DNA from: Caldimonas caldifontis
GTDB taxonomy: Bacteria; Pseudomonadota; Gammaproteobacteria; Burkholderiales; Burkholderiaceae_C
Direction of reading: 5' to 3'
DNA: 64,000 nt
Assembly (NCBI RefSeq): GCF_002930615.1
Contig: NZ_PSNX01000004.1
Location: forward strand, 186,001-250,000
Shown here: piece by piece, positions 9,790-18,856 of the stretch
Numbering within the stretch: position 1 is the stretch's first letter
How the letters are laid out: every line of letters begins with the position of its first letter
Translations under genes and position numbers: made by a program
Notes under the pieces: generated by a model
What the model saw: the letters and a program-made list of their open reading frames with translations, nothing else
What the model was told of the DNA's origin: nothing
Databases searched by the model: none

Positions 9790-11781
9790 TCAGGCCATGC
9801 CCTGGTGGCGTAACAAAGCGTCGATGCGTGGTTCGCGGCCTCGGAAGGCCGTGAAACTTTCCTCGGCCGGACGGCTGCCGCCGGCTTCCAGGATCTCCTG
9901 CCGGTAGCGCCGGCCGGTTTCCACGTCGAGCACGCCGGCCTCCTCGAAGGCGCTGTAGGCGTCGGCACTGAGCACCTCGGCCCACTTGTAGCTGTAGTAG
10001 CCGGCAGCGTAGCCGCCCGCAAAGATGTGCGAGAAGCTGTGCTGCATGCGGTTGAAGGCCGGCGGAGGGAAGACGGCCACCTCGGCGCGGACCTCGTCGA
10101 TGACCTTCTGGATGTTCGCCTCGCTGCCAGGCTCGGCATGCAGGCGCATGTCGAACAGCGAGAACTCGATCTGTCGCAGCGTCTGCAGGCCGCTCTGGAA
10201 GTTCTTGGCCGCCACCATCTTGTCATACAGGGCGCGCGGCAGCGCCTCGCCGGTGTCCACATGGGCGGTCATGTGCTTGAGCACGTCCCACTCCCAGCAG
10301 AAGTTCTCCATGAACTGGCTGGGCAGCTCCACCGCGTCCCATTCCACGCCGGAGATGCCCGCCACGCCGATGTCGTCCACCTGGGTGAGCATGTGGTGCA
10401 GGCCGTGGCCGAACTCGTGGAAGAGGGTGAGCACGCTGTCGTGGGTGAGCAAGGCAGGCTTGCCGCCCACCCCTTCGGCGAAGTTGCACACCAGGTGGGC
10501 CACCGGCGTCTGCAGTCGGCCATCCGGACGGGCCCATCGGCCACGCACGTCGTCCATCCAGGCGCCGGAGCGCTTGCCCTGGCGGGCATAGGGGTCGAGG
10601 TAGAACTGCCCCACGAGTTGCCCACCGCGCTCGATGCGGAAGAAGCGCACGCTGGGGTGCCACACCGGGGCGGTGTCGGGCCGGATGGCCACTTCGAACA
10701 GGGTCTCGACGATCTTGAAGAGGCCCTCGAGCACCTTGGGTTCGGTGAAGTACTGCTTCACCTCCTGGTCGCTGAAGGCGTAGCGCTTTTCCTTGAGCTT
10801 TTCCGACACGAAGGCCAGGTCCCAGGCCGCCAGTTCGCCCATGCCCAGCTCGGCGCGGGCGAACTCGCGCAGCTCGGCCAGGTCTTTTTCGGCATAGGGC
10901 CGTGCGCGGCGGGCCAGGTCGCGCAGAAACTCGGTCACCTGCCGCGGCGACTCGGCCATCTTGGGCACCAGCGACACCTCGGCGAAATTGCGGTAGCCCA
11001 GCAGCCGCGCCTCTTCCTGGCGCAGGGCCAGCAGTTCGGTCATCAGGGCGGAGTTGTCATGTTCCGCATCGCCCAGGTCGGAGGCGCGGGTCACGTAGGC
11101 GGTGTAGAGCCGCTCGCGCAGGGCCCGGTTCTCGCCGTACTGCATGACCGGGAAGTAGCTCGGGAACTGCAGCGTCAGCTTGTGGCCGTCCTTGCCTTCG
11201 GCCTGGGCGGCCTGGCGCGCGGCCAGCCGGGCGTCTGCCGGCACGCCCGCCATTTCTTCCTCACTGGCGTAATAGGCGTAGCCGTCGGTGGCGTCGAGCA
11301 CATGCTCGGAGAACTTCTGCGACAACTCGGCCTGGCGCTCCTGGATCTGGGCAAAGCGGGCCTTGGCCTCGCCCTGCAGTTCGGCGCCCGACAGCACGAA
11401 GTCGCGCATCGCGTTCGACAGGGCCTTGCGACGCGAAGCTCGCAGCTGCTGCGCGGCCGGGCTCGCGGCCACCGCCTTGTACTTGGCGTACAGGCGCTCG
11501 TCGGCTCCCAGCCGGGTGTAGAAGTAGGCGGCCCGCAAGGCCGGGCTGTCCGCCACGGCATTGAGATGCCCCACGGCCCCCCACGCCCGGCCCAGACGCT
11601 CGGTGGCCACGTCGAGCACGGCCGACAGGGCGTCATAGTCGGCCGGCACGGCCTCGCTGACGGCGCGCTCGAGGGCCTCGTTGGCCGCAGCCAGCAGGTC
11701 GGTCACTGCCGGCGTCACGTGCTCGGGCCGGATGGCGTCGAAGCGGGGCAGGTCGGAGAAGTCGAGCAGGGGGTTGTTCAT
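9790..11781 (-). CDS. prlC: M3-family oligopeptidase A
   Basis: This 663-residue zinc metallopeptidase degrades short peptides in the cytoplasm, including cleaved signal peptides in E. coli. The M3 zinc site is LFHEFGHGLHHML, with the third zinc ligand downstream in GVEWDAVELPSQFMENFCWE. Length and both ends match oligopeptidase A. folD lies upstream on the same strand with only 15 nt between the genes, so they are probably cotranscribed. Confidence 0.93.
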   Translation of the reverse strand: MNNPLLDFSDLPRFDAIRPEHVTPAVTDLLAAANEALERAVSEAVPADYDALSAVLDVATERLGRAWGAVGHLNAVADSPALRAAYFYTRLGADERLYAKYKAVAASPAAQQLRASRRKALSNAMRDFVLSGAELQGEAKARFAQIQERQAELSQKFSEHVLDATDGYAYYASEEEMAGVPADARLAARQAAQAEGKDGHKLTLQFPSYFPVMQYGENRALRERLYTAYVTRASDLGDAEHDNSALMTELLALRQEEARLLGYRNFAEVSLVPKMAESPRQVTEFLRDLARRARPYAEKDLAELREFARAELGMGELAAWDLAFVSEKLKEKRYAFSDQEVKQYFTEPKVLEGLFKIVETLFEVAIRPDTAPVWHPSVRFFRIERGGQLVGQFYLDPYARQGKRSGAWMDDVRGRWARPDGRLQTPVAHLVCNFAEGVGGKPALLTHDSVLTLFHEFGHGLHHMLTQVDDIGVAGISGVEWDAVELPSQFMENFCWEWDVLKHMTAHVDTGEALPRALYDKMVAAKNFQSGLQTLRQIEFSLFDMRLHAEPGSEANIQKVIDEVRAEVAVFPPPAFNRMQHSFSHIFAGGYAAGYYSYKWAEVLSADAYSAFEEAGVLDVETGRRYRQEILEAGGSRPAEESFTAFRGREPRIDALLRHQGMA

Positions 11782-11796
11782 CGCACAGCCTTCGTC

Positions 11797-12651
11797 TCAA
11801 GCCTGGGCCGCGCGCTCCGCAGCCTCCAGGGTGTTCACCAGCAGCATTGTGATGGTCATCGGGCCGACCCCACCGGGCACGGGGGTGATCGCCGAAGCCA
11901 CCTTCGACACCCCGTCGAAGTCCACGTCGCCGCACAGCTTGCCTTCGTCGTTGCGGTTCATGCCCACGTCGATGACCACGGCGCCGGGCTTGACCATGTC
12001 GGCGGTGAGCACGTTGCGCTTGCCCACGGCCGCCACGACGATGTCGGCCTGCCGGGTGTGGTGGGCCAGGTCGGGGGTCGCACTGTGGCAGATGGTGACG
12101 GTGGCGCTGGCTTGCAAGAGGAGCATCGCCATGGGCTTGCCCACGATGTTGGAGCGGCCGATCACCACCGCGTGCTTGCCTTTGGGGTTGCAGCCGATGG
12201 ATTCGAGCATCTTCATGCAGCCGTAAGGCGTACAGGGCTTGAAGCCGGGCTGGCCCACCATCAGGGCCCCTGCGCTGGCCACGTGGAAGCCGTCGACGTC
12301 CTTGAGCGGCGAGATGGTCTCGATGACCTTGTGGGCGTCGATGTGGGCCGGCAAGGGCAGTTGCACCAGGATGCCGTGGATGGCCGGGTCGTTGTTGAGG
12401 GCTTGCACGCGCGCCAGCAGGTCGGCCTCGGACAGCGTGGCCGGGTACTGCTCGAGCACCGAGTGCAAGCCGTTGTCCTGGCAGGCCTTGACCTTGTTGC
12501 GCACGTACACCTGGGAGGCGGGGTTGTCGCCCACCAGGATCACCGCGAGGCCGGGGGTGACCCCTCGCGCGCCCAGGGCGGCGGCCCGGCGGGCCACGTC
12601 GGCGCGGATCTGTTTCGAGAGGGCGTTGCCGTCGATCAATTGGGCGGTCAT
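11797..12651 (-). CDS. folD: FolD, methylenetetrahydrofolate dehydrogenase/cyclohydrolase
   Basis: FolD is a bifunctional one-carbon enzyme that oxidises 5,10-methylene-THF with NADP and then hydrolyses methenyl-THF. The start at 12651 ([16 protein letters not shown]) gives 284 residues and matches family N-termini, although the frame is open further upstream. Catalytic and substrate segments include [12 protein letters not shown] and GILVQLPLP. The NADP-binding part has [17 protein letters not shown]. The terminator of the response regulator upstream separates it from the two-component genes. Confidence 0.97.
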   Translation of the reverse strand: MTAQLIDGNALSKQIRADVARRAAALGARGVTPGLAVILVGDNPASQVYVRNKVKACQDNGLHSVLEQYPATLSEADLLARVQALNNDPAIHGILVQLPLPAHIDAHKVIETISPLKDVDGFHVASAGALMVGQPGFKPCTPYGCMKMLESIGCNPKGKHAVVIGRSNIVGKPMAMLLLQASATVTICHSATPDLAHHTRQADIVVAAVGKRNVLTADMVKPGAVVIDVGMNRNDEGKLCGDVDFDGVSKVASAITPVPGGVGPMTITMLLVNTLEAAERAAQA

Positions 12652-12680
12652 GAGGGGATCCCTTGCAAAGTGGTGCCAGA

Positions 12681-12710
12681 AACGAAAAAGGCCGCTGTGC
12701 AAGCGGCCTT
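12681..12710 (-). terminator. Rho-independent terminator after the response regulator
   Basis: The stem AAGGCCGC (12688-12695) pairs with GCGGCCTT (12703-12710) around a 7-nt loop. Read on the minus strand it is followed by a T run (TTTTTCGTTT). It sits 16 nt past the response-regulator stop codon and before folD. Confidence 0.88.
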
Positions 12711-12726
12711 GGACAGTGCGGAGGTG

Positions 12727-13350
12727 TCAGGTCTTGGCCTGCGCACCGAGGGCGATCTTGAGCAGGTCGGCCACGGTGTTGGCGTTGAGCTTTTCCATGA
12801 TGTTGGCGCGGTGGGCCTCCACCGTCTTGATGCTGATGCCCAGGTCGTCGGCGATCTGCTTGTTCAGGCGGCCGGCGACGATGCGATCGAGCACCTGGGC
12901 CTCGCGGGTGGTCAGGCGCGAGAGCAGGGCGTCGCGGCTGGCGGCTTCCTGCTGTTGCGCGAAGAGAGAGCGGGCCTGCTCGAGCATGCGCTCCACCAGC
13001 GAGACGAGTTCCTCTTCCTTGAAGGGCTTCTCGATGAAGTCCATCGCGCCCTTCTTCATGGTGTTCACGGCCATGGGCACGTCGCCGTGCCCGGTGATGA
13101 AGACGATGGGCAGCGGGGAACGGCGCTCCAGCAGGCGGTCCTGCAGTTCCAGCCCGCTCATGCCATCCATGCGGATGTCGGCGATCAGGCAGGCGACCTC
13201 GCGCGGGTCGAAGCGGGAGAGGAAGGATTCAGCGGAGTCGAAGCACTTGACCCGGTAGTCCTTGCCCTCAAGCAACCATTGCAGCGAGTCGCGCACGGCC
13301 TCGTCGTCATCGACAACATAGACGGTGCCTTTCTTGGGGATCAGGCTCAT
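12727..13350 (-). CDS. FixJ-type response regulator (receiver + LuxR HTH)
   Basis: This 207-residue DNA-binding response regulator has an N-terminal receiver domain (about 9-122). The acidic pocket is VVDDDE, the phosphoacceptor is D58 in LIADIRMDGMSG, and the conserved lysine lies in EKPFKEEEL. A LuxR/FixJ helix-turn-helix follows (LTTREAQVLDRIVAG to KTVEAHRANIMEKL). It is 8 nt downstream of its histidine kinase, so the two form an operon. The target genes are unknown. The operon is divergent from aceE, which makes pyruvate dehydrogenase a candidate target, but only from position. Confidence 0.9.
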   Translation of the reverse strand: MSLIPKKGTVYVVDDDEAVRDSLQWLLEGKDYRVKCFDSAESFLSRFDPREVACLIADIRMDGMSGLELQDRLLERRSPLPIVFITGHGDVPMAVNTMKKGAMDFIEKPFKEEELVSLVERMLEQARSLFAQQQEAASRDALLSRLTTREAQVLDRIVAGRLNKQIADDLGISIKTVEAHRANIMEKLNANTVADLLKIALGAQAKT

Positions 13351-13358
13351 GGAGGCAA

Positions 13359-15929
13359 TCAGCTAGGGTTGGAAATCTCTACCGGCAGGGTGAAGCTGAA
13401 CCGGCAGCCGACAACGCTTGGCCCATTGTATAAGTTCTCGGCGCGGATCCGGCCATGGTGAGACTCGATGATGGAGCGGCACAGCGACAGGCCGATGCCC
13501 AGGCCGTCGGACTTGGTGGAGAAGAAGGCCTCGTACATGCGCCCGAGCACCTCCTCCTTCAGCCCGGGGCCGGAATCGGTGACGCTGAACTCGATCACCC
13601 CGCCTTCGTCGGGTGTGTGGCGGGGCACGACGCGCAGCTCGATGTTGCGCCGTGCGGGGGGGAGGTTGGCGTTGTCGATGGCTTCGGCTGCGTTCTTCAG
13701 CAGGTTGAGCAGTACCTGCTCGATCAGGATGGGGTCCACCATCAGCTGGGGCAGGCGCTGGGCCACGTAGGTGTGGATGCTCACGTTGCGTCGGCGCAGT
13801 TCGATCATGGCCAGCTCCACCGCGTCCTCGACGATTTCGCGGGCCTGCGAGGGCTGGCGCTGGGGCTCGCTGCGCTTCACGAAGGCGCGGATGCGGTGGA
13901 TGATCTGGCCGGCACGCTGGGCCTGACGGGAGGTCTTCTCCAGGGCGGCCAGCAGATCTTCCTCCTTCATGCCCCCGGCCTTCACGCGGGAGATGATGCC
14001 GTTGCAGTAGTTGCTGATGGCCGTGAGCGGCTGGTTGAGTTCGTGCGCCACCGAGGAGGCCATCTCGCCCATCGTGACCAGGCGGCTGGTGATCTGGGCC
14101 TGGTCGGCCTGGCGGGCGGCTTGTTCCTCGGCACGCACCCGGGCCGTGACGTCGGTGGCGATGAGCATCTGGGCCAGGCGACCGTCGGTCCATTGGAGGT
14201 AGCGCGAACGCACGTCAAACCACCGGCCCAGGCTTTCGATGTAGACCTCGCGCGGGTCCGCACCGGTTTCCGTGAGTTCCTGGGTGGGCAGGCCGCCGAA
14301 GTGGTCCACCGATTCGTCATCCTCTTCCGGCTGTGCCGGGGAGACGTCCGAACTGCGGGCGCCAGCCAGCAGGCCGTGGCCCTTGGCGTCGGTGCCGAAC
14401 CACAGACGGTAGGAGCGATTCGCGAAAAGAAGCTCCCCCTGCTGCACCGAAACGACCGACACGGCAGCATCCAGACCTTCCAGCACGGTGGTGAAGCGCT
14501 CGTGTGACGCAGAGAGCTGGTCGCGGATGCGCTTGGCCTCCGTGATGTTGGTCATCGATGTCATCCAGCCGGTCTGATGGCCTTTGGCGTCGATGAGCGG
14601 CGACACGTACATGCGTGCGTCGAACTGCGTGCCGTCCTTGCGCAGCACCTTCACCTCGATGCCACCGGCCGGGCTGCGACCTTGCAGTTCCTGCTCGAAC
14701 AGGCGCCGGCTTTCCTCCATGCGGTCCGGGGGCCAATGCGGGAAGGGCGGCATGCGGCCGATCAGCTCGGCCTCGGAGAACCCGGTCATGGAGCAATAGG
14801 CCGCATTGACGTAGGTGATGCGGCCCTCCAGGTCCATGGCCCGCATCCCGGTCAGCATGGAGTTCTCCATCGCCCGTCGGAAGTTGGTTTCGGCCACCAG
14901 GGCCTGCTGCACCTGCAGGCGTCGACGCATGTGGCGCCAGGTTCCCCAGAGCATCCACACCGTCAGCGCGCTGAGCGCTGCCACCATCCAGAACAGGGTG
15001 TTGCTGATCAGGCCGACGGACGTGCGGTAGCCCACGCCGCGCAGGATCAGACCGTTGCCCACGGGTGCGACGGGAATGTCGTGATAGAGCTCGGAGCGCT
15101 GCAGTTCGCGAGACGGGGGACGCGACACGGTGCTGGCCAGCACCCGTCCCTCGGCGTCCAGCAGCATCATGCCGTGCCGGTTGGCCACTTCGGTTGGAAC
15201 GAAGTAGCGCAGCAGGGCCTCGACCGAGTACTCGGCCACCACCGTTCCGGCAAAAGTGGCTCGATCGATCAGCGGCACCTGTACCTGCACCACATGCAGA
15301 CCGGCTTCGGTGGTGTAAGGACGGGAATAGACGGGCAGCCGCAGCTCCCGCGCCGTCTCGAAGGTCCATTCCGGCTCGCTGCGTTTCGGCGTCGCCGGAT
15401 CAGAGGCGGCCGGCGACGGGGGGTGCGTGTAGCGGCTGCCCATGAAGCTGTGGCTGGGCGACAGATGGGCAGCCATGCGCTGGCGTTCCGGGGTGAGCCA
15501 GGCCAGGCTGACGAGCTCCGGTCGTTCGCGTGCCAAGGTGGTGGCCTGCCCCACGAACTCGTCCGGGTCGATCGCGCCGGTGGCCACCTCCCGGGCCAGC
15601 CGCACCAGTTGCTCCTGGTTTTCGATCAGGCGCAGCCGCACCTGCTGTTGAGCCACCTCGGTATCGCGTTTGATCGACTCCTGCTCGCGATCGATCTCCT
15701 CGACGCGCAGGTACCAGAAGGCCGCAATGATGGCGGCCATGAAAAGCAGCACCGACACCAGCGGCCCCAGGGTGGCGAAGCGGTCCTGGCGGGCAGGGGA
15801 CTGGCGGCGCCACCACGCCTTGAACAGGCGACGCCTGTGGGGGCTGGAGCCTGATTCGTGCGTGCTCAGGCGGAACTCGGAGTGCGGCGAAGACATGGAC
15901 GGATTATCGAGGGGCGACGTTCCATTCAT
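13359..15929 (-). CDS. Membrane PAS-domain sensor histidine kinase
   Basis: This 856-residue kinase pairs with the response regulator downstream. A transmembrane helix (about 53-72, SVLLFMAAIIAAFWYL) and a second one near residue 315-335 flank a periplasmic sensor region of about 240 residues. Two PAS domains follow (one around TYVNAAYCSMTGFSEAELIG). The HisKA histidine is in SVAHELNQPLTA. The ATPase has NLLKNAAEAIDNA, DSGPGLKEE and a GLGIGLSLCRSIIE box. The ELNQPL type resembles FixL/DctB-like kinases. An alternative ATG 33 nt downstream (15896) would remove 11 residues. The ligand is unknown. Confidence 0.9.
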   Translation of the reverse strand: MNGTSPLDNPSMSSPHSEFRLSTHESGSSPHRRRLFKAWWRRQSPARQDRFATLGPLVSVLLFMAAIIAAFWYLRVEEIDREQESIKRDTEVAQQQVRLRLIENQEQLVRLAREVATGAIDPDEFVGQATTLARERPELVSLAWLTPERQRMAAHLSPSHSFMGSRYTHPPSPAASDPATPKRSEPEWTFETARELRLPVYSRPYTTEAGLHVVQVQVPLIDRATFAGTVVAEYSVEALLRYFVPTEVANRHGMMLLDAEGRVLASTVSRPPSRELQRSELYHDIPVAPVGNGLILRGVGYRTSVGLISNTLFWMVAALSALTVWMLWGTWRHMRRRLQVQQALVAETNFRRAMENSMLTGMRAMDLEGRITYVNAAYCSMTGFSEAELIGRMPPFPHWPPDRMEESRRLFEQELQGRSPAGGIEVKVLRKDGTQFDARMYVSPLIDAKGHQTGWMTSMTNITEAKRIRDQLSASHERFTTVLEGLDAAVSVVSVQQGELLFANRSYRLWFGTDAKGHGLLAGARSSDVSPAQPEEDDESVDHFGGLPTQELTETGADPREVYIESLGRWFDVRSRYLQWTDGRLAQMLIATDVTARVRAEEQAARQADQAQITSRLVTMGEMASSVAHELNQPLTAISNYCNGIISRVKAGGMKEEDLLAALEKTSRQAQRAGQIIHRIRAFVKRSEPQRQPSQAREIVEDAVELAMIELRRRNVSIHTYVAQRLPQLMVDPILIEQVLLNLLKNAAEAIDNANLPPARRNIELRVVPRHTPDEGGVIEFSVTDSGPGLKEEVLGRMYEAFFSTKSDGLGIGLSLCRSIIESHHGRIRAENLYNGPSVVGCRFSFTLPVEISNPS

Positions 15930-16115
15930 CCGGGGCAGGCCCCTTGTGGGGGGCCGTCGGCTGCGCGACAGTCGCGTTCAGGAGGGGCGCCGCAGCGCCT
16001 CAAAAAGGAACGGTCGTTCGTCGTCAATCCATATTATGAAATCAACTCGCGCAATTTGAAAAGCTGCCCAAGTTGTGCAACACTTGCGCCGTCAATCGAT
16101 AAGCAGGAGACAAGC
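15930..16115 (+). promoter_or_regulatory. Divergent control region between sensor kinase and aceE
   Basis: This 186-nt intergenic region serves both the two-component operon (minus) and aceE (plus). It becomes AT-rich after 16000, with TATTAT at 16032-16037 as a possible -10 without a convincing -35. A partly symmetric AAGTTGTGCAACACTT at 16070-16085 lies just before the aceE ribosome site and could be an operator. No PdhR-type box was recognised. Confidence 0.4.
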
Positions 16116-18833
16116 ATGTCTGCGATGCCCCAAGTTCCCGCCGGTACCGCCGCCCAGGATGCCGATGCCCAGGAAACCCGCGAATGGCTCGATGCCTTGA
16201 CGGCCGTGATCGAGCGCGAAGGCCCGGATCGTGCGCACTACCTGCTCGAACAACTGCTGGAGGAGGCCCGCCAGCACAGTGTGGACATGCCGTTCTCGGC
16301 CACCACGGGCTATGTCAACACCATCGAACCTTCGGAGGAAGCCCACAACCCGGGCAATCTGGAGCTGGAGGGTCGGCTGCGCGCCTACATGCGCTGGAAC
16401 GCGATGGCCATGGTGGTCAAGGCCAACCGCCTGAATCCGGCCGACGGCGGCGACCTGGGCGGCCACATCAGCTCCTTCCAGTCTCTGGCCCACATGTTTG
16501 CGGTGGGCTTCAACCACTTCTGGCATGCCGACGACACCGATGCCGGCGGCAAGCATGGCGGCGATTTGCTTTACATCCAGGGCCACAGCGCACCGGGCAT
16601 CTACGCCCGAGCCTTCATGGAAGGCCGCCTCACGGAAGACCAGCTGCTGAACTTCCGTCAGGAAGTCGATGGCAAGGGGATTTCCAGCTACCCGCATCCC
16701 AAGCTCATGCCGGAGTTCTGGCAGTTCCCCACGGTGTCCATGGGGTTGGGGCCGCTGATGGCCATCTACCAGGCCCGCTTCCTGAAGTACCTGCATGCGC
16801 GCGGCATTGCCGACACCTCCCAGCGCAAGGTCTGGGTGTTCTGCGGTGACGGCGAGATGGACGAGCCCGAGAGCCTGGGCGCCATCGGCATGGCGGCGCG
16901 TGAAAAGCTCGACAACCTCATCTTCGTCGTCAACTGCAACCTCCAGCGTCTGGACGGCCCGGTGCGTGGCAACGGCAAGATCATCCAGGAGCTGGAAGGC
17001 GAGTTCCGTGGCTCAGGCTGGAACGTCATCAAGCTCCTGTGGGGCCGCGAGTGGGATGCCCTGCTCGCGCGCGACAAGGATGGCGCCCTGCGCAAGATCA
17101 TGATGGACACGCTCGACGGCGACTACCAGGCGATGAAGGCCAACGACGGAGCCTTCGTGCGCAAGAACTTCTTCGGCCGTGACCCGCGCACGCTGGAGCT
17201 GGTGGCCAAGATGAGCGACGACGACATCTGGGCGCTGCGCCGCGGCGGACATGACGCCCAGAAGGTCTATGCCGCCTTCCACCGCGCCTACCACCACGCA
17301 GGCCAGCCCACGGTGCTGCTGGTCAAGACGGTCAAGGGCTACGGCATGGGCAAGGCCGGCGAGGGCAAGAACACCGCCCACCAGACCAAGAAGCTCTCGG
17401 ATGACGACATCCGCTATTTCCGCGACCGCTTCAACATCCCCATCCCCGACAGCGAGCTGCCCAAGATTCCGTTTTACAAGCCGGCTGACGACACGCCAGA
17501 GATGAAGTACCTGCACGATCGGCGCAAGGCCCTGGGCGGTTATCTGCCCAAGCGCCGTCCGAAGAGCAGCGAGAGCTTCACCGTGCCCTCACTGGACACC
17601 TTCAAGGCCATCCTCGAGCCCACCGCGGAAGGGCGCGAGATCAGCACCACCCAGGCCTACGTGCGCTTCCTCACGCAACTGCTGCGTGACCAGGCTCTGG
17701 GGCCGCGTGTCGTGCCCATCCTGGTGGACGAGGCGCGCACCTTCGGCATGGAGGGCCTGTTCCGACAGATCGGCATCTACAACCCCGAGGGCCAGAAGTA
17801 CACCCCGGTCGACAAGGACCAGGTCATGTACTACAAGGAGGACAAGGCTGGCCAGATCCTGCAGGAGGGCATCAACGAGGCGGGTGGCATGGCCAGCTGG
17901 ATCGCTGCGGCGACGTCGTACTCGACGAACAACCGCATCATGATCCCGTTCTACATCTACTACTCGATGTTCGGCTTCCAGCGCGTGGGCGACCTGGCCT
18001 GGGCGGCAGGGGACATGCAGGCGCGCGGCTTCCTGCTGGGCGGCACCTCGGGGCGGACCACGCTCAACGGCGAGGGCCTGCAGCATGAGGATGGCCACAG
18101 CCACATCCTGGCCGGCACCATCCCCAACTGCGTGAGCTACGACCCCAGCTTCGCCCACGAGGTGGCGGTGATCATGCAGCACGGCCTCAAGCGCATGGTG
18201 GAGCGGCAGGAGAACGTCTTCTACTACATCACCCTGCTCAACGAGAACTATGCTCATCCCGGCCTCAAACCCGGCACGGAAGAGCAGATCATCAAAGGCA
18301 TGTATCTGCTGCAAGAGGGCGCAAAGATGCCGCCGCAGGTCAACCTGCTGGGCAGCGGCAGCATCCTGCGCGAGTCCATCGCCGCCAAGGAGTTGCTGGA
18401 ACGCGACTGGGGCGTGTCGGCCAACGTCTGGAGCTGCCCGAGCTTCAACGAACTGGCGCGCGACGGCCAGGACTGCGAGCGCTGGAACCTGCTCCATCCC
18501 ACCCAAGCGCCCCGGGTGCCCTTCGTGGCCCAGCAGCTCGAACCCTATGCCGGCCCGGTGGTCGCCTCGACCGACTACATGAAGAGCTACGCCGACCAGA
18601 TCCGTGCCTTCCTGCCGCGCGGGCGCATCTACAAGGTGCTGGGCACCGATGGCTTTGGCCGCAGCGACTTCCGCAGCAAGCTGCGTGAGCACTTCGAGGT
18701 CAACCGGCACTACATCGTCGTGGCGGCGCTCAAGGCGCTGGCCGAAGAGGGCACGTTGCCCCTGTCGCGCGTGTCGGAGGCCCTCCAGAAGTACGGCATC
18801 CACACCGACAAGATCAACCCGCTGTACGCCTGA
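16116..18833 (+). CDS. aceE: AceE, pyruvate dehydrogenase E1 (homodimeric)
   Basis: AceE decarboxylates pyruvate with thiamin diphosphate and transfers the acetyl group to E2 lipoyl domains. The ATG at 16116 follows AGGAGA and gives 905 residues, the usual size for the homodimeric proteobacterial E1. The ThDP motif begins CGDGEMDEPESLG and ends FVVNCN. Downstream sections show the transketolase-like pyrimidine and C-terminal domains. The frame is open far upstream, but that region does not resemble E1. It is first gene of aceE-aceF-lpdA. Confidence 0.97.
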   Translation: MSAMPQVPAGTAAQDADAQETREWLDALTAVIEREGPDRAHYLLEQLLEEARQHSVDMPFSATTGYVNTIEPSEEAHNPGNLELEGRLRAYMRWNAMAMVVKANRLNPADGGDLGGHISSFQSLAHMFAVGFNHFWHADDTDAGGKHGGDLLYIQGHSAPGIYARAFMEGRLTEDQLLNFRQEVDGKGISSYPHPKLMPEFWQFPTVSMGLGPLMAIYQARFLKYLHARGIADTSQRKVWVFCGDGEMDEPESLGAIGMAAREKLDNLIFVVNCNLQRLDGPVRGNGKIIQELEGEFRGSGWNVIKLLWGREWDALLARDKDGALRKIMMDTLDGDYQAMKANDGAFVRKNFFGRDPRTLELVAKMSDDDIWALRRGGHDAQKVYAAFHRAYHHAGQPTVLLVKTVKGYGMGKAGEGKNTAHQTKKLSDDDIRYFRDRFNIPIPDSELPKIPFYKPADDTPEMKYLHDRRKALGGYLPKRRPKSSESFTVPSLDTFKAILEPTAEGREISTTQAYVRFLTQLLRDQALGPRVVPILVDEARTFGMEGLFRQIGIYNPEGQKYTPVDKDQVMYYKEDKAGQILQEGINEAGGMASWIAAATSYSTNNRIMIPFYIYYSMFGFQRVGDLAWAAGDMQARGFLLGGTSGRTTLNGEGLQHEDGHSHILAGTIPNCVSYDPSFAHEVAVIMQHGLKRMVERQENVFYYITLLNENYAHPGLKPGTEEQIIKGMYLLQEGAKMPPQVNLLGSGSILRESIAAKELLERDWGVSANVWSCPSFNELARDGQDCERWNLLHPTQAPRVPFVAQQLEPYAGPVVASTDYMKSYADQIRAFLPRGRIYKVLGTDGFGRSDFRSKLREHFEVNRHYIVVAALKALAEEGTLPLSRVSEALQKYGIHTDKINPLYA

Positions 18834-18856
18834 GCAGCAAGAACGGGGACAAGAAC

